Below are positions 1 through 14,400 of a stretch of DNA of 64,000 nt, in pieces. How positions within the stretch are numbered: the stretch's first letter is position 1; the number at the start of each line of letters is the position of its first letter. Source of the stretch: Cryptomeria japonica (taxonomy: Eukaryota; Streptophyta; Pinopsida; Cupressales; Cupressaceae); contig NC_081408.1 of NCBI RefSeq assembly GCF_030272615.1, positions 616,028,476 to 616,092,475 on the forward strand, written 5' to 3'. Made by a program: the position numbers and the translations under genes. The notes beneath the pieces were generated by a model. That model did not search any database. It saw only the letters and a list, made by a program, of their open reading frames with translations, and was not told where the DNA came from.

Positions 1-3000
1 AAAGGGCCAGCACCCTTGATTTGTTGCCTTTGTCTTATGTTCCCTACGAGCTGTTTGTATAAAGATCGATACACTTATTTTGCTGCATTTCAATATCAAA
101 AACATGTATAATTTTATTTTAAAAACATTTAATAAGCATTCATTTTTCATTCAATCACAATCGAATTTAATTTATTGAGATTTAATATGCATTCATTTTT
201 CATTCAATCATAGTCAAATTTTATTGATTATCAATGACATATTAATCTAATAATCTTTCAAATCGAAACACAAACAAAATTAAGCTTCCATCATCTCAAA
301 AGAGAGAACTTAACTCTAATAGTCCAATTACATCCTCATTTCCCACCCACGCGGCTGGAATTGATAGAGGGACAAGGTTGGAATGGAGCAAATTGGAAGA
401 TTGGCTAACAAAATTGTGCATATATGAAACAAAAAAAGTCACACTGGGACTGAATTTTGCTTAGTGATTTTCATTGGTGCCATACAAAGCTGTGATAGGA
501 GTTATACACCTTCACTCCACGAAAATACTTCTTCAACAACATTGTCTTGTCTCTCACCCACTATCACACTTTCAATGCTTTTGAGAGTTCCCTAAAGTGA
601 AATATCTCATCTTTAATAGAGAATCACATCTAATATATTGCAGATACATAAAGGATAAGAGATTTAACATAGGAACTAAACACCAATACTGTTATAGCAG
701 CTATTCTTTTCATTAACCATTGAATTTCATGCATACATGATAGATATACAGGCTGTCCAAAAACAATAATGTTACAGTTCAGAGGCATGTCCAACAAAGA
801 AGTTTTGCAACTCCATAAAGTAATAGTTGTAGCTGGAAGAAAATATATATAATAACCAACATAATGTTTTGCATCTTCAAAATGAAACTGCAGTCCTACA
901 AATAAGAAACTAATTTCCAGTGCTCATAATTAATACTTTCTGTTCCCAGCGGAACAGAGAACATCTTCAAACCTTCACTATTGCAAGTGCAGTGAAGGCT
1001 GGAATGACGTGCAGATGCTATTTTTATTTGTTATTTCTTACATCACACTTATAATGGTTACAAGGGCAATTATTACAAAAAATTACCATTTACAGTCAGG
1101 GAAAAGTTTGATAACATTCCACTCGTTATTATATTTTATATAAAATTGTGAGCAATCACCCACCACCCATTGCATTTTTACACAATTTAGACTTGACTTG
1201 TCAATCAGCGTTCATGTCGCAGTTTATTCTTAGCAGCCAAATCAAATTAAAATATCTGTCGAAATTTTAATAACTTTTTCATTTTCACTATGAACGCTCA
1301 CATTTCACTGTAGAAACTTCCTCACATGATACTGAGCGAAATTTATTGTAAAATCACAGGCAATGGATACGTTCATATACCACCATTTTCATATGACTAC
1401 ATATTCAAGAGTATGAATATGAATAGCCAGCTTGATTTTTCTTAGAAAATGTATGAAGACTCTAAGCGATTAGTTGCATGGTGTTGATTAAGCCATTTTG
1501 GAAAAATGTTTGAAATCCTTCAACGATTACAAGCGAAGGCAAAAGGCCAAAAAGAAAATACCAAGCCAAACTTTCTATTTCTTTTTATTTCTTTTTAGCA
1601 CGTTGAAACACTTAATCATTTTGATTTATATATTATTTGTAGTTCAATACAGGCCTGATGTAAAATGGGTCCCACTCGCCTTTAAAGTGGTTCCCATATT
1701 TCAAATGTGGCCAAATGATAGTCGAAATTTTGATCATCACATTATTATCTGTTGTAGATTGAAATTGAAGAATAACTTTTAAAAGTAATAAAAATAGAAA
1801 CATATACTACAAATTGTGCATGAACACTCGATATTTTTAGCTCCCTTTTTTTCTCTATAAAAGGAAGTATCATATATTGTAAAAAGGGTTGGCCCTTCAC
1901 ATAGTTGTTTTGTAAGATACAGCATTAATTAAATCATTTTTCTAACATTGGGGAAGAAAGTTCAATTTTGGTGTAATCAATCTTACTGAAATTAATAAAG
2001 ATAATATCTTATTTAAGTGTAGTTTTTCTTTAAAATGGCAAAACACTTATTTATTATTATGCCTTGGAATTTATGAAATTTGAAAACATTAAATTGAAAA
2101 GGTATAATTATGTTGTTGAAATTTACATTATTTTTTATGAAATACAATAATAAACTGACTGCACTTGCTTTATTGCTGGTTGAACGAATGGTGATCATAA
2201 TATTGTAGTTTTAAAATCAATTTTTCAAATTTTTTGGCATAAAGACTGAAATTTTAAGATCGAGTCATTCATTAGTTTATCTCTTATTAACATCATAATA
2301 TTGTAGATTACAAAATTAATTATTCAATTTTTTTTAGACACAAAGATTAAAACTTTAAAATTAATATCATTCATTAGTTTAGATCTTATTAATCTAATAA
2401 TATCTTTTGTTTTGTTTTTTTACCATCTTTTAGATTTGAATAGAATATAACTTTTAAAAAAGAAAAAGAAAAATCACAAAGAAAAACATTATTTAAAAGA
2501 GAAACTTGTTCAAACCATAAACAAGCCCCTTAAACAGACAAACCAAAATTGGACACTAAGTTACAACACCATTGTGACCCAAACGAAAATTGCACCCTAA
2601 ATTGTCCAATACCAACCTAACTACAAAGACCTTGGAACTCAAATCTATTATCTTTTCAAAAGAGGTGGAATAAAATTTATTCTGCTTCACATGTCAATTT
2701 GGCCATCAACATAACTATTTTTAGATCTATATTATTCTCCAGGTGTGTTTATTCTCTTCAATTAGTATATAATTTATAATTTACTATTTATGTTGAGGAA
2801 ATATGTGACTTCCCTTTGAGGTGCCAATGCCCATACATTTGTATCATCTTTTATGTCATTGAAAATTTAACCATGACAAAATTCTCTTCAAAAAAAAAAT
2901 TATTATAATCACAAACTAAGACATGTCCATTGTACCTATAGGTCCAATTGCCAGTTTTAACATGTATTGGAGGTGCCCTTTTGTATGTTAAAGAATAGCC

Positions 3001-4098
3001 ATACCATCAAAAATTGGAAGAATTTCTTGTTACTATAGACTCATCAGAAGATATTTGCAGAAATTTTAGCAGTGTATTCATGATACGAAACATGACAACA
3101 TGTATTACAGCAAATAATGACTTCATGTTTGACTTTGACTTGTGAAACAAGGCATCTATCTATTTGAAAGATGAATTATTGCTACTTCAATCTGTAATGA
3201 TCTTTAACATGTGTTGCACATAAAATTGCTTGTAAAATTTCAAGGGAATTTTTTTGAATATATCTTTAACTCATAAAACAGCCTTTACAATTTTAATGGC
3301 TAAGAATGAAAGACAAGATTCCCACTAAACTCCTCTGGAATTGAAATCTAAAGAGCCATACAAACATATCACAAATTTAATTCACATTTTTTTCAACACC
3401 AATGTTTTAGTACACTTCATAAATCACTGTAGTAAGTTCAGATTATTTACAGAGGGCATCTTCCGTCTGGAGATCTCAGATACAATGCTAAAACAGCAAT
3501 ATAAATGTGTACTTATACTTTTCCTCTGCCCATTCCAGATATATGTTGGAATTGAAGTTAGATCAGTTTAGCTTTCCTGATACCTCGACATATACGATAA
3601 GTCAGAGACTCAGAAGTATACAGTGCGTATGGAGTAAAGAAAATATTTAAAAATGTTATCTTCAATCAGTATCATATAAAAATTTCTCAAGAACAAGTAT
3701 ATACAAGATAAACATGAAGATGCTAATATTTATGTACAAAATTACTCCTCAACCTTGTCTCTATGCCTGGAATTCTTGAACCTGCTCTTTTATATATACA
3801 AAATGATTTGGACCAATATATCTAGTCGTATAAGGATAAACAATAAATTTTAAAGAATGGATGCTTTGATTTGTGTGTGACAGGATGTGTGAAAGGGACA
3901 GAAGAGGGAATGGGAGAGAGAGAGAGAGATGTAATGTTTCATGCAACCCATGCAGTATCACTACCAGCAAATGGAGTTATGAGTTGACAAGAACGAAAGA
4001 TTGTCTTAGATATATTGCCATATGCTACCTAAATACAGAGAGTCTCTAGAATACATGTGGTGTGTATAACTAATTTACAGGGTCATTAAACTGAACCA
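1..4098. other. 3' flank of the PHD gene, probable 3' UTR at its upper end
   Basis: AT-rich sequence without a credible gene; open frames here are short and lack family features. The part just below 4099 should contain the 3' UTR (minus strand) and includes a short GA microsatellite near 3918-3930. I did not find a clear AATAAA on the minus strand, so the transcript end is open. Confidence 0.5.
128..230. repeat. 53-bp tandem duplication
   Basis: Two adjacent copies (128-180 and 181 to about 230) share 'gcattcatttttcattcaat' and diverge towards their ends. Simple local duplication in the 3' flank. Confidence 0.7.
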
Positions 4099-5490
4099 CT
4101 ACTTTCTATTAGAATCTACACTGCTGCCAAAGAGCAACAAGGAAGTATATGCCGTACCATTATCACACAATGATTCACTCTCTTTCAGTGCAGATTTGAC
4201 AGCTTGTTCTTTTGAGGGCAAAGGAAATGTAAGTGAAAGAGAGAGAGACGAACCATCTTCACTCGTTGTCGGACTAGGAGACTGTTGTTGAGTATAACTT
4301 TTATCATGCAACTGAACAAACAAAGGCCTGACAGCTGGCTTTGGAGATGACAGTTTTGCTCCTAAAGCAAGTTCCAGATCAGGTACATCGAGGTCTGGTG
4401 GTTCCTGAAGATCCTCTACTGAGGGGATACATTGGTCATCAGAAGTCAGCTCGGGAGACTTTGGTTTGGTGATTTGCTTGATATGTGACTGCTCAGAAGA
4501 TTTTGTTGTCTTATCATTTCGTTCAGCAACTGTTGGTTCTGGAAAAAAGAACCTTTCAGTTACCTGGGACTCCTTGGGAGACAATGGATTGTACTCTTTG
4601 GAGTCTTGATCAAACTGAACTGAAGCAGACAAATCACTAACCTGCTGAGTTTGAATGCAAATATTTAATTCTGCTGAGCTCCTGCCTCCAGAACTCCTGC
4701 AACTGGATTCTTCGTCTTTGCATATGTCTCTAACATATATTTCACTGTAACTTTTCTTCAGTTTTCTGTGTCCTTTGTCATCTATTAAACAGTCGCTGGA
4801 TCTCCCCCTGGGAGAGACTGTATCCCTGCGACGACTACCCCCAGATGCTTCTACTCCTGACATCATTTGTACATGTCGGTTTTGATCAAAATCAGGGGAA
4901 CGCATCCGATAATGATGATGATCATAGTTACTTATCCGCATCGAAGAGAAATTCGATCGGCTTGCATGTTGTGTTGGTGAATGAGAGAAATGATGCCTCC
5001 TGTCTTCTCTGCTGTCTCTACGTGGTCTTTGTTCATGGCTGTTGTGTTCTTCATGTCTCCTTGATGAAATTCTCCTATCCCTATCTCTTTCGGTTGCCAT
5101 TTCTCCATTTCTTTCTCTCTCTCTTTCATTTTCTCTTTCTCGCGGCTTCCATTCCTTGTGCCCTAAATCTTTGCTCCTGAAACTTGCATATTCCAAGTCC
5201 TTTGCTCTCTCTCTTCCTCTATCATTTTCATCATCTTTTGATTTGATTTTTTCCTTTTCAGTGTTCATTTGTGAATGTGAACTAACTTGAGCAATCCTTG
5301 AAGAATCTGATGAATTATCTTGTCTTTCCATGGAACTTGAAGAAACAGCAGAATGACCAGAAGGAATACGCCCAAGACAAGCAGAGTTAGCTCTCTCTCT
5401 CCAAGAAGAAATCTGTGACATGACAGATTGTCCAAATGGCTGAGGCACAACAGCCCTTCCATCATCTGTGCGTAAAGATTTTTGTTTCTC
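4099..5490 (-). CDS. Exon 10 of the PHD gene (last exon, mixed-charge tract and C terminus)
   Basis: The terminal exon starts after acceptor ATTGCAG and encodes residues 1778-2240. It opens EKQKSLRTDDGRAVVPQPFG. An Arg/Glu/Asp-rich tract (about 1854-1945) resembles the mixed-charge domains of nuclear-speckle proteins. Near the end are DLELALG (2148-2154), RPLFVQLHD and SLSLSLTF; two LxLxL motifs fit the EAR-type repression motif, an inference. It is 23.5 kb away from exon 9, but frame, conserved C-terminal motifs and strand all support the link. Confidence 0.85.
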   Translation of the reverse strand, partial: EKQKSLRTDDGRAVVPQPFGQSVMSQISSWRERANSACLGRIPSGHSAVSSSSMERQDNSSDSSRIAQVSSHSQMNTEKEKIKSKDDENDRGRERAKDLEYASFRSKDLGHKEWKPRERENERERERNGEMATERDRDRRISSRRHEEHNSHEQRPRRDSREDRRHHFSHSPTQHASRSNFSSMRISNYDHHHYRMRSPDFDQNRHVQMMSGVEASGGSRRRDTVSPRGRSSDCLIDDKGHRKLKKSYSEIYVRDICKDEESSCRSSGGRSSAELNICIQTQQVSDLSASVQFDQDSKEYNPLSPKESQVTERFFFPEPTVAERNDKTTKSSEQSHIKQITKPKSPELTSDDQCIPSVEDLQEPPDLDVPDLELALGAKLSSPKPAVRPLFVQLHDKSYTQQQSPSPTTSEDGSSLSLSLTFPLPSKEQAVKSALKESESLCDNGTAYTSLLLFGSSVDSNRK

Positions 5491-8400
5491 CTGCAATATT
5501 TGATGACTTGGAAGTCAAGTTACATCTCAAAGCTGGACAAAAGATTTATAAAATTACATTTAAAGACAAAATAAGTAGAAATAAAATTAAAAAAATCACC
5601 CATCTTCCCAGTGTTCAGCAAAAGTATATACAATATAATGCAAACAATTCAGTAATTGTTGTTCTTAACAAAACAGAAAAAATGTAACTAGAAAGAAGAT
5701 AAAACTTTTTGCAACCTTTGTAAGCATGAACTGGTAAAAGAAAAGTTGTCGGTAAATGGCAAATTTACGCAGAAATTAAAATTATTGATGTTCCATCGAC
5801 ATTAAACCTGGACCTACAATTGAAAATTAGAATATTTAGCTTGTTTTACATTCCAAAAAAGTTGCAAACTGGAATCATTCAATGATTAAGATTCATTAAA
5901 ACTTGAATAATAAATTGGCTTGGATGTCAAGTTACATTTCAAAGCTGGATAACAGATATTTTAAATCACATTTGAAGACAAAATAAGCAAAACTTAAAAA
6001 TAAAATTTAAAAAATTGCCCTTCTTACCAGTGTTTAGCAAAAGTAAATGCAAAACAATACAAACAATTCAGTAATTGTTGTTCTTGACAAAACAGAAAAA
6101 ATGTCAATAGAAATAAGATAAAACTTTTTGCAACTTTTGTAAGAATGCACTGCTAGACGAAAAGTTATCAGCAAAAGGCCAATTTACACAGATATTAACA
6201 TTATTGATGTTCTATGAACATTAAATCAGGACCTAAAATTGAAAATTAGTATATTTAGCTTGTTTTACATTCCAAAAAAGTTACGATCTGGAACCATTCA
6301 ATGATTAAGATTCATTAAAATTTAAATTATTAATCAATGCATATAACAACGTATTTTCAAATATTCAATTTTAAAATTTATTATGATTTGTAAAACTGGG
6401 GACACAAAAAGCAATTTATTGATAATACTAAACAGACAACAAAGAACCATCAATTTCCTGTGTTTCAATAAAAAATGCTATTACCCGCTATAGTCAATCC
6501 TCACTGTCAATCTGCAACCACTACACTGTTTTGCCAGGGTGTGGGAAGAGAGGAAAGAACAATATGAAAAACTAAGTTGCAAAGGAGCTTGAAGACTACA
6601 ATGAAAACAATTTTTTATTAGCTCTTGAATGATTTTGGATATTACAATGTTAGTTATAAAGTGAGATTCTAACCCCTAAGAATTTCTTGAATAAGGCTAT
6701 TCAAACTCAAGAACAAAAGTTGTGAAGAAAAGCTGCTCAATGCTGTAATGTAAAAGAAGAAAATTCAGAATAAAAAGCACTTTTCAAACATTTAGAATCC
6801 ATGACATAAAAATGAGTAAAGTCAAAGGAAGAAGTGTATTTTGAAAATCTAGAGGTGACTCTGAAAGACAAAAGATTAGATTAAAAAAAAAGGGAAGGAT
6901 ATTAAAAGACTATGACTATGACTATGACAAGAGTATTAATAATTAAACTGTTAAAATTCAAATTACAGCTTGCAAGTTCAAATGTAATATGTATTATAAA
7001 CATTATTAGAAAATTCAACACTTTCAGGCTTCAGCATAGAAAGGAAGCAAAGGATATTAAACTGTGAAAATTAAAATTACCACTTGCAAGTTGTTTGAAC
7101 TTGCAATAAGTTCTTCCCACCCTCCCTACCTATAGTGGCAAATTTCTGTAACATCTATTATGAACAAAATTACAAAAAATCATAAAATTTCCTCTAACTT
7201 ACAAGTCATTTAAGCTTGCAAACTGTAATTTTATTACGAACAACTTTACAGAAATTCATATAAACTTGCAGTTAGTTTTAAATTTCTAATTTCAAGCAAG
7301 AAAATTATAGCATCACCAAACATGTGCCATAAATTCAACGGTTTGCATCCCAAATTATGTGCCTTAAATCACCAATCATGTTCCCTAAATCGCCAATCGC
7401 ATGCTACCTAAAATGCTAAAACCATAAAAAAAATAACAACTAAAATATCAAATTTTTAATTGATTTGGGCAACTGTTTCCCTAAAAAAACCCCGAACTTT
7501 TCATAGAAAACAATCATGAGTTATTAAAACAATCGCCAACAAGTTTTATGGCAAGTACTTGGTGAGTTTTAAAACTATACCCACAAGTACATTTTTGTTA
7601 TTAGAGCTCTCCACCACACCAAATCCAATCGAAAGTTCAAATTCTGACATTATACCAAGTAGTGTCTAGATAAAAAGAAGTCTCTTGTAATTTCCAACTA
7701 TTACTCTGAAGCAATTTTCTCAGCAAAAGCAACCATTAATCAAACTGCTGGGAACTACATTTGGTAATATTCTAACTAGATGTTTGGGATATTCATTAGT
7801 ATCAAACCTCACAATTCATAGCATAGAACATTTATTAGTTATTACAGAAAAAATGCAAGAGAAATTGACACATGGACAAGAAGATAGCCCACTTTGGCTT
7901 GAAGAATTGAACTAATATATAGCTAATCTTACAAGGAATATTAATGTGCACATTACTGCTCCTAATTATCTGCATGCCCATTCACATTAATCTCGAGCAT
8001 GTAACCAAATCTTCTACGGAGAGATTTATAAGAAAAGTTTAGATTTCTTTTAATTTCATGATCAAAAGTAACAAGATCAATGTCAGCAGGTGGCATTTAA
8101 ATTTATAAAAATTCTGATGATCCTTAAACATTTCATGGTGATGCAAGATTACAATCTACTTTCAATTTGCCTCTGTTTTTAACACCCTGAGAAACAAGTA
8201 ACTAAGATGAACTTAGTGTAACTCCAAAATGATTATCAAAGATGAACTTCAAGAACTAAAGCATCTACATTGCATTATGTCAATGTGATAGTAATAATTC
8301 AATTAGTGATAGATAGAACTGATTTAAATCAACTAACGACATGGATATTCAATGAATTATCCACATTACAATTAATTACTTGCATAATATCAAATTATCT

Positions 8401-11400
8401 AGCTTAGGGTATTAAATAAAGCTCAACTAGGTAAACATAATATATAAATGTTGTATATATGTTATACACCAACATCCCCCCTTAAGTTTAGTTTATGGTA
8501 GCAAGGTAAGCAAGGTGAAATTAGAAGTCTATCCCCTCTTTTAGAATTGTCTCCCTCAACTCGAATAGAGATCCTAGATGTAGAAAACCAACCTTAGTAA
8601 AAGCTAGTAAAACGGTATCAAATTTTCATGCTACAAGAAATTTGGGCTTGTGAACCCATTTGTAATATGTATGGATCATCTTTATTTTTTGTGAAGATTA
8701 GCAAATCAAGGAGCACTCTTCATTATAAGCTATAGCAAATCCCTAACCACCTTGGAAGATGAAGTTTGAGTGACTCAAGCAATAAATGCAACATGAGCTC
8801 CATGAAATTGTGTCTTCCAACTAGCTAGAGGTACTAGAGCTTATGACTCAACTAGTAGAGGAAGATCAAGGTAACCCCTCAAACTCATCATCAAATTTGT
8901 CATCATCTTCAAAAGAAGACAAGGACTAATTTAGTCTAGTCAAGAAAACAAAACTGGTGGGCATGCAAGCCTACAAAAGTTTTAATAAAAGATGGTGGTG
9001 TAGGCTTAAAGCTTTCAAAATTTTACAATTGAGACAAACCACTAAGCTGGAAATAACCAAATGGTCTTTCAAACCTCAACAGTTTGTGATCTCATATTTG
9101 AACAAAAGGTTTTGTGGATGTGTTGATGAATAGGAAACCTTTGAAACTTTCCATTATTTACCTCAACACATCTCAAGAAGAATAACTAACAACAATGTTT
9201 TGTTAGTGTTACAGTGTCAATATTACAATGATTGAATGACAAAAGTGGGATTTTGACTTGGCCATATGGTGAGTAGCCCCTAAGTCAATAATCAAATCTC
9301 ATGTAGGAAAAATTTGAGTTGTATCAAATGTGCAAATACAAAACTCGAAGTTGATGTAGCAAAGGCAACTAATTTCTTGCCACTTGAAGAAGATTGTGAG
9401 TATCAAGTTCTTTGTCCTACTTGAAGTTCTGCTTCTCTAGTGCAACTACTAGTTTTTTCGGCTTGTAGAATGTCAACTCAAAGCCACATTGGCACTTGCA
9501 CATTGCGCATGTCTTTGGCTCCAGTTTTCTCTATCGAGGAAAGAGGAATCTAAAACATCTCCTTTGGCTTGACTATCCATTAGCCTTCCGAATATGGATG
9601 GTAGCTTAGTCTACTTAAACTCTTCTAATAATGTGCTACATATGCTCAATTTTTATTATACAAAGGAAGTGTGCCCATCTGTAATAGCTTTTTGAGTTTT
9701 TCTTGCTCTCGTGTCAATTGCTCATGGAAAGTATCAAACAAGGGCATCGTAAACTTGGCATCCAAACAATCCATGTAGGCATAAACAAAATACGGGTCTC
9801 TCAACTTACAAGGAACCACCATGATTAGTTGGCCATTTTTCTTCTCAATCTAACAATCCTTTAGTAGAACCCTAATTAGCTTGAATTGATAGATGAAATT
9901 CTCAATGGTGTTTAAGTTCTAAGCCATAGTTGAAAAACTCGGACTCGCCACAAACTCGGCAAACCAAAAATTTGGACTCGGACTCGGACTCGTGAAAGAC
10001 TCGGCAAGGACTCGGCAAAAAAAAAAACCGTAGTTTTACAAAAAAACATAAAGAAATTAATGCATTTAGAGAACATAAGAGCCATAATTGAAACATTACA
10101 CATGTCACATACTCATAGTTTCAAACTTTCAACTCTAAAATGTATAATACCAAGATTTCTTCAATGCTAATTATGCTTTTATATGGAGCCTAATCAGACT
10201 CGGAGGTTAAATTTTCCCTACTTCCATCGGCGCAATTTCCCCCCATATTTTTCGACGGGGGTTTTGGGGCAACGCCCCCAAGTTGGGGTCAAGGGGCATC
10301 GCCGAAAGATCCTAAAATTTGACTAAGTCTGGAAAATTGAAGAATCCTCCAAAAACTAGATTTTGCATTATAACTCCTGGAGGTTCGAAACCACTCTCAA
10401 ACATCCTGACAGTATATATGGAATATAACTTAAAGTCTGGAATGTCATCTTGATCTTCAAATGCCCTGAAATTTGGCTAAGTCTGGAATGTCTTCCTGAT
10501 CCTGAAATCTAACTAAGTCTGGAAAATTGAAGAATCCTCCAAAAACTAGATTTTGCATTATAACTCCTGGAGGTCCGAAACCACTCTCAAACATCCTGAC
10601 AGTATATATGGAATATAACTTAAAGTATAAGTGACATTTCCTTCTCTTATACTTAAATGTTATATTCCATATATGAATCCTGACGGAGAGACCTAATTTT
10701 TTCACATGTTAAACTCAATTTTAAAGCTTGCATGACATTTTCTCTGGGTCGCACGAGTCCATCTGAAAGACTCGCGAGTCCATGCAAAAGACTCGCGAGT
10801 CTTTCAGATGGACTCGCCAGGACTCGCCTCGCGAGTCCTTGGCGAGTCGACTCGTGGCTCCCATGGACTCGCGAGTCCGTGGCGAGTCCACGAGTTTTAA
10901 AACTATGTTCTAAGCATCCAAACTGATAAGGACATTCTCCAAATTGTGTACTCAACAAGAATCTATCTTCTTCAACTATTTTGTAAGCTTCCACAAGATT
11001 CTCTAAGTCACAAATGTAACCTTGCAATTCAAAGAAATTGGGATGCTAATCAGCCCAAGGGCTTTGTCACAACAATTCAAAATTTCATCTTTTCAATTTA
11101 ATTGGTTGGCCTTGTCTATTTTATTGAACTAAGAGATGAAATCCTCAATGGTGTTTAGGTCCTAACCATCCAAAGTGATAGGAGCATTTTATGCAATAAA
11201 CCGCCCTACTTTTTTTTTGGAACTTTAGGATATAAAATGCATATGCAATGCCTTTACACTTTTTGATCACTCTGATTTAGGAGGGGGCAAGATGAGAGCA
11301 TAGGGTGCTTCGACCACACTACTAACTAAAATGTATGCAAACAAAATGAAATGACAGCGAGCTAATCAAAGCACACAAGCAGCACAGACACCCTCAATCA

Positions 11401-14400
11401 ACACTTCTTCAGCAGACAATGTGTGTTGATGCAAGAAACTAGCAGAATGTCTAAGCTGGTTCGAACCAAAATGATTGATTAAACCAACTTGTTCAATGTC
11501 AAAATGGGCTGATAAAATACATTGGGTCTAACGATGAACCAATCAATGCCTATCAAAATGATATGCATATCAACTGACAATAACCATCCAATTTTACAAG
11601 ATAGAATGCAAACAAATATATACCCCTGATGGTACTACCATCTGGGGTTTACAAGACAAGCATGGATGCACTACAGAATAGCATAAATGATTGTTATACT
11701 GCTGGAACAGGTCTGATATAATATTCTGATTACAAAATCAGAATGCTACAATAACATAAATTAGTCTAAAAGACTCAAAATGAGCATGAAATATCATATC
11801 CAAAATGTGTGTTCATCAACCCAGCTAAAGTATACATTGCAAGCTGAAGCAAGAGGTTGATATGGTGTTGATACAAATCTGTACTGCTGTCACACTGTCA
11901 AAAATCAGAACTGATGCATACTGAAAATACTATGTAATCACCTTTAGATGCTTAAACTGATTGATATCAGACTGACATAGAAATCAGACTAATTGCAGGT
12001 CTTAAATAGGGATTAATGTTGTTGGTACAGCAAGTACAAATCTTATAAAAACCCACCGAAATCACCAATGTTCACCCTTTTTATGGATTGGCATCATAAA
12101 ATCTTCAACAAATTCCATCAGTAACATTTAGCAATCAAAACTCCTCAAAATACATCAAATATTTCCATTTTACCAAACATTCAGAAAGAACTCAACTTGC
12201 AGCACAAATGTGATCTTAGGGTGAAATCACCTTTTACAGCTAGGGCAGTTTTCATCCCTAAAACTGGTATTCCAAGAGGATTTTCGTCTAAAAGAGATAT
12301 GAATTGCTCATGTTCTAAATTAGAGCAAAAGAAAATAATAAATAACTAGTAAGCCTTCTTCTCAAGACCCAACCTCGTTTTATAACATTTTCAGAGCTAT
12401 TTTAGGATTAAGCTATTTTTGCTTTTTCAATTTGGCTTTTTCAAAAAAAACCATTGTACTTTTTCTGTTGCCTTTTCCAAAAAAATCTTTTTTGTTTTTT
12501 GGTTGCTCTTTTCTTTTTTATTGTTTTTTTTTCAAATATTTTTCCTTGTGACCACTTTTCATCACCTTGAGCCTAGCAACGCTTTATCTAGACACTTAAA
12601 AAGCCTTTGTATAAATAATTAAATCTAAGCTATCAATTAAAATGTTAAAAGTAACTTTCTGACAACTTAATTATTTTCCCCTTTCCAATGCCAATTAGCT
12701 TACATGAGAACTTTGAAAAATACGCTAATAACTAAACAATCACTCACGTGCAAGAAGGGGACATTATAGTCGCCTCTCCCCAAAATTGCTTGTCCCCATG
12801 CAATTGCAAATCAAGATGCTCCAAAATCTACTCTCCTTCCCGTGTAGCATCCTCGAGTGAAAGATCTCTCCATTTCACCAAATACTCTTTGACACTTCTA
12901 TTCCTCAATTTACATTTTCTAAATTCAATCACTGACCTCAGGATTCAAGATAAGTTTCCCTTCTTGATTGGAGGAAGGCAACTTAATAGAAGCAACCACG
13001 TTGTGACCAAATGCCTTCTTAAGATAAGAAACATGAAATACATCATGCACCTCGCTTCCCTTTGGTAGCTCCAACTTATAAGCCACTTTTCCAACTCTCC
13101 TTGTGATCTCGAACGGACCATAAAATCGTGGCTTAAGTTTCTTAACTCGATTCTTTTTAAGAGTAGACTATCTATAGGGCTGAAATCTCAAATAAACCAC
13201 ATATCATTTACCTCAAAAGTACACTCAACTCTATTCTGCTTAGCATGCAACTTATATTGATTATGTGCATCTTGGAGGCCATCTTGCAGATTTTTCAACA
13301 CGTCTTAGCTCTGCTACAATAAATCTTGATCCCTTGCATTATGCATAGTTTGAATTTGAACTTTAAAACTATGAACTTTTAAATTTTAAATCGTTTATTG
13401 CAGTATCACTATAAGTTCTCATGGCATGAGTGAGGATGAGGTTGAGCCTCGACAAGAAGTTGAAACTAAAATTGAAAAAGAATCCAATTGTGCACCTAAT
13501 CTTGATGAAAGTGCAGAAGCAATGAGGGGTGACTGAAACCCAAACCACTAGTTGCATTGCCAGTGCAAACATTAATTGCCATTCCACAGTAACATCAAAA
13601 CATGCTAGGGGGTCATTTTAATCCTAAGCCTTCTCTAAGACAATTTGTAACAAAATTACAAGTGAAACCTGGGGCATCTGAGGGCACTAGGTTGCATAAG
13701 TACCACTTTTGCAACTTTGAAATTTAGGGCAGTATTACTAGAGTTAATGCCCACCAACCTGCTACATATCCGAAATAAAGGTGTAGAAATATGTGAGAAG
13801 TTGACCAGAAGACTGAACTATAGAGCTGAGATAAGTAGGTTACAAGATGGTCTAAGTAGTGAAGACATTACACCTACATTTGCTTCTTTGTCTCTATGGT
13901 CGAGGAGTCTTCAGGGAACAAGTTCTATTTCTACTACTTTATAGAGGCTAGTTGCTCATATGCCAATTTCTTCTACTTCCGGGGCAACAAACATTGGGGG
14001 GTATACAAGATGACAAATGATGTTCCAAACCCACGAGCAGAATTATTCCATGTGTAATTAAAGGATGAACCACATGGTGCCCTTGGCAAATTCTTCTTTG
14101 CCAACGGCATTTCATTCCATGTGGCCCACTCTCCTTATTATAAAGACATGGTGGCAAAGATACAAGGGCATGACCATCATATGTGCCACTATGGGAGACA
14201 AAATTGAGGACCAAAACCTTGGATAAGAACTATTCCAAGATAAATATTTTGATGGAGGAAATGAAGGAATATTAACTTACAAGAGGAAGTAGCATAGTCA
14301 TGGATGGGTGGATGGGCATTGGGCATCATCCACTAATCAATATCATGGTTACATGTACAAAGTGCCTTTATTTTCTTAAGACTGTCAATTGTTCAAGGCA

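Larger units (their letters stand above)
8475..11040 (-). pseudogene. Copia gag/pol remnant, interrupted by an hAT element
   Basis: On the minus strand, broken frames read gag-like sequence: 'GYICDLENLVEAYKIVEEDR' near 10950-11025, then after the inserted element a segment around 9640-9840 with 'FHEQLTREQEKLKKLL', as in the C-terminal part of Copia gag (UBN2 type). Stops and frameshifts are frequent. Between 9600 and 8475 only faint pol-like pieces remain, so much of pol is missing or decayed. It belongs with the LTR at 7866-8474. Confidence 0.6.

Noticed and set aside
4845-5290. Plus-strand frames of 82-111 codons
   Set aside because: Antisense to the Arg/Glu-rich part of exon 10; low-complexity CT-rich sequence, no family features.
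10653-11027. 124-codon minus-strand frame
   Set aside because: It runs from a Copia gag remnant into the end of an hAT-like element; a chimera of two repeats, not a gene.
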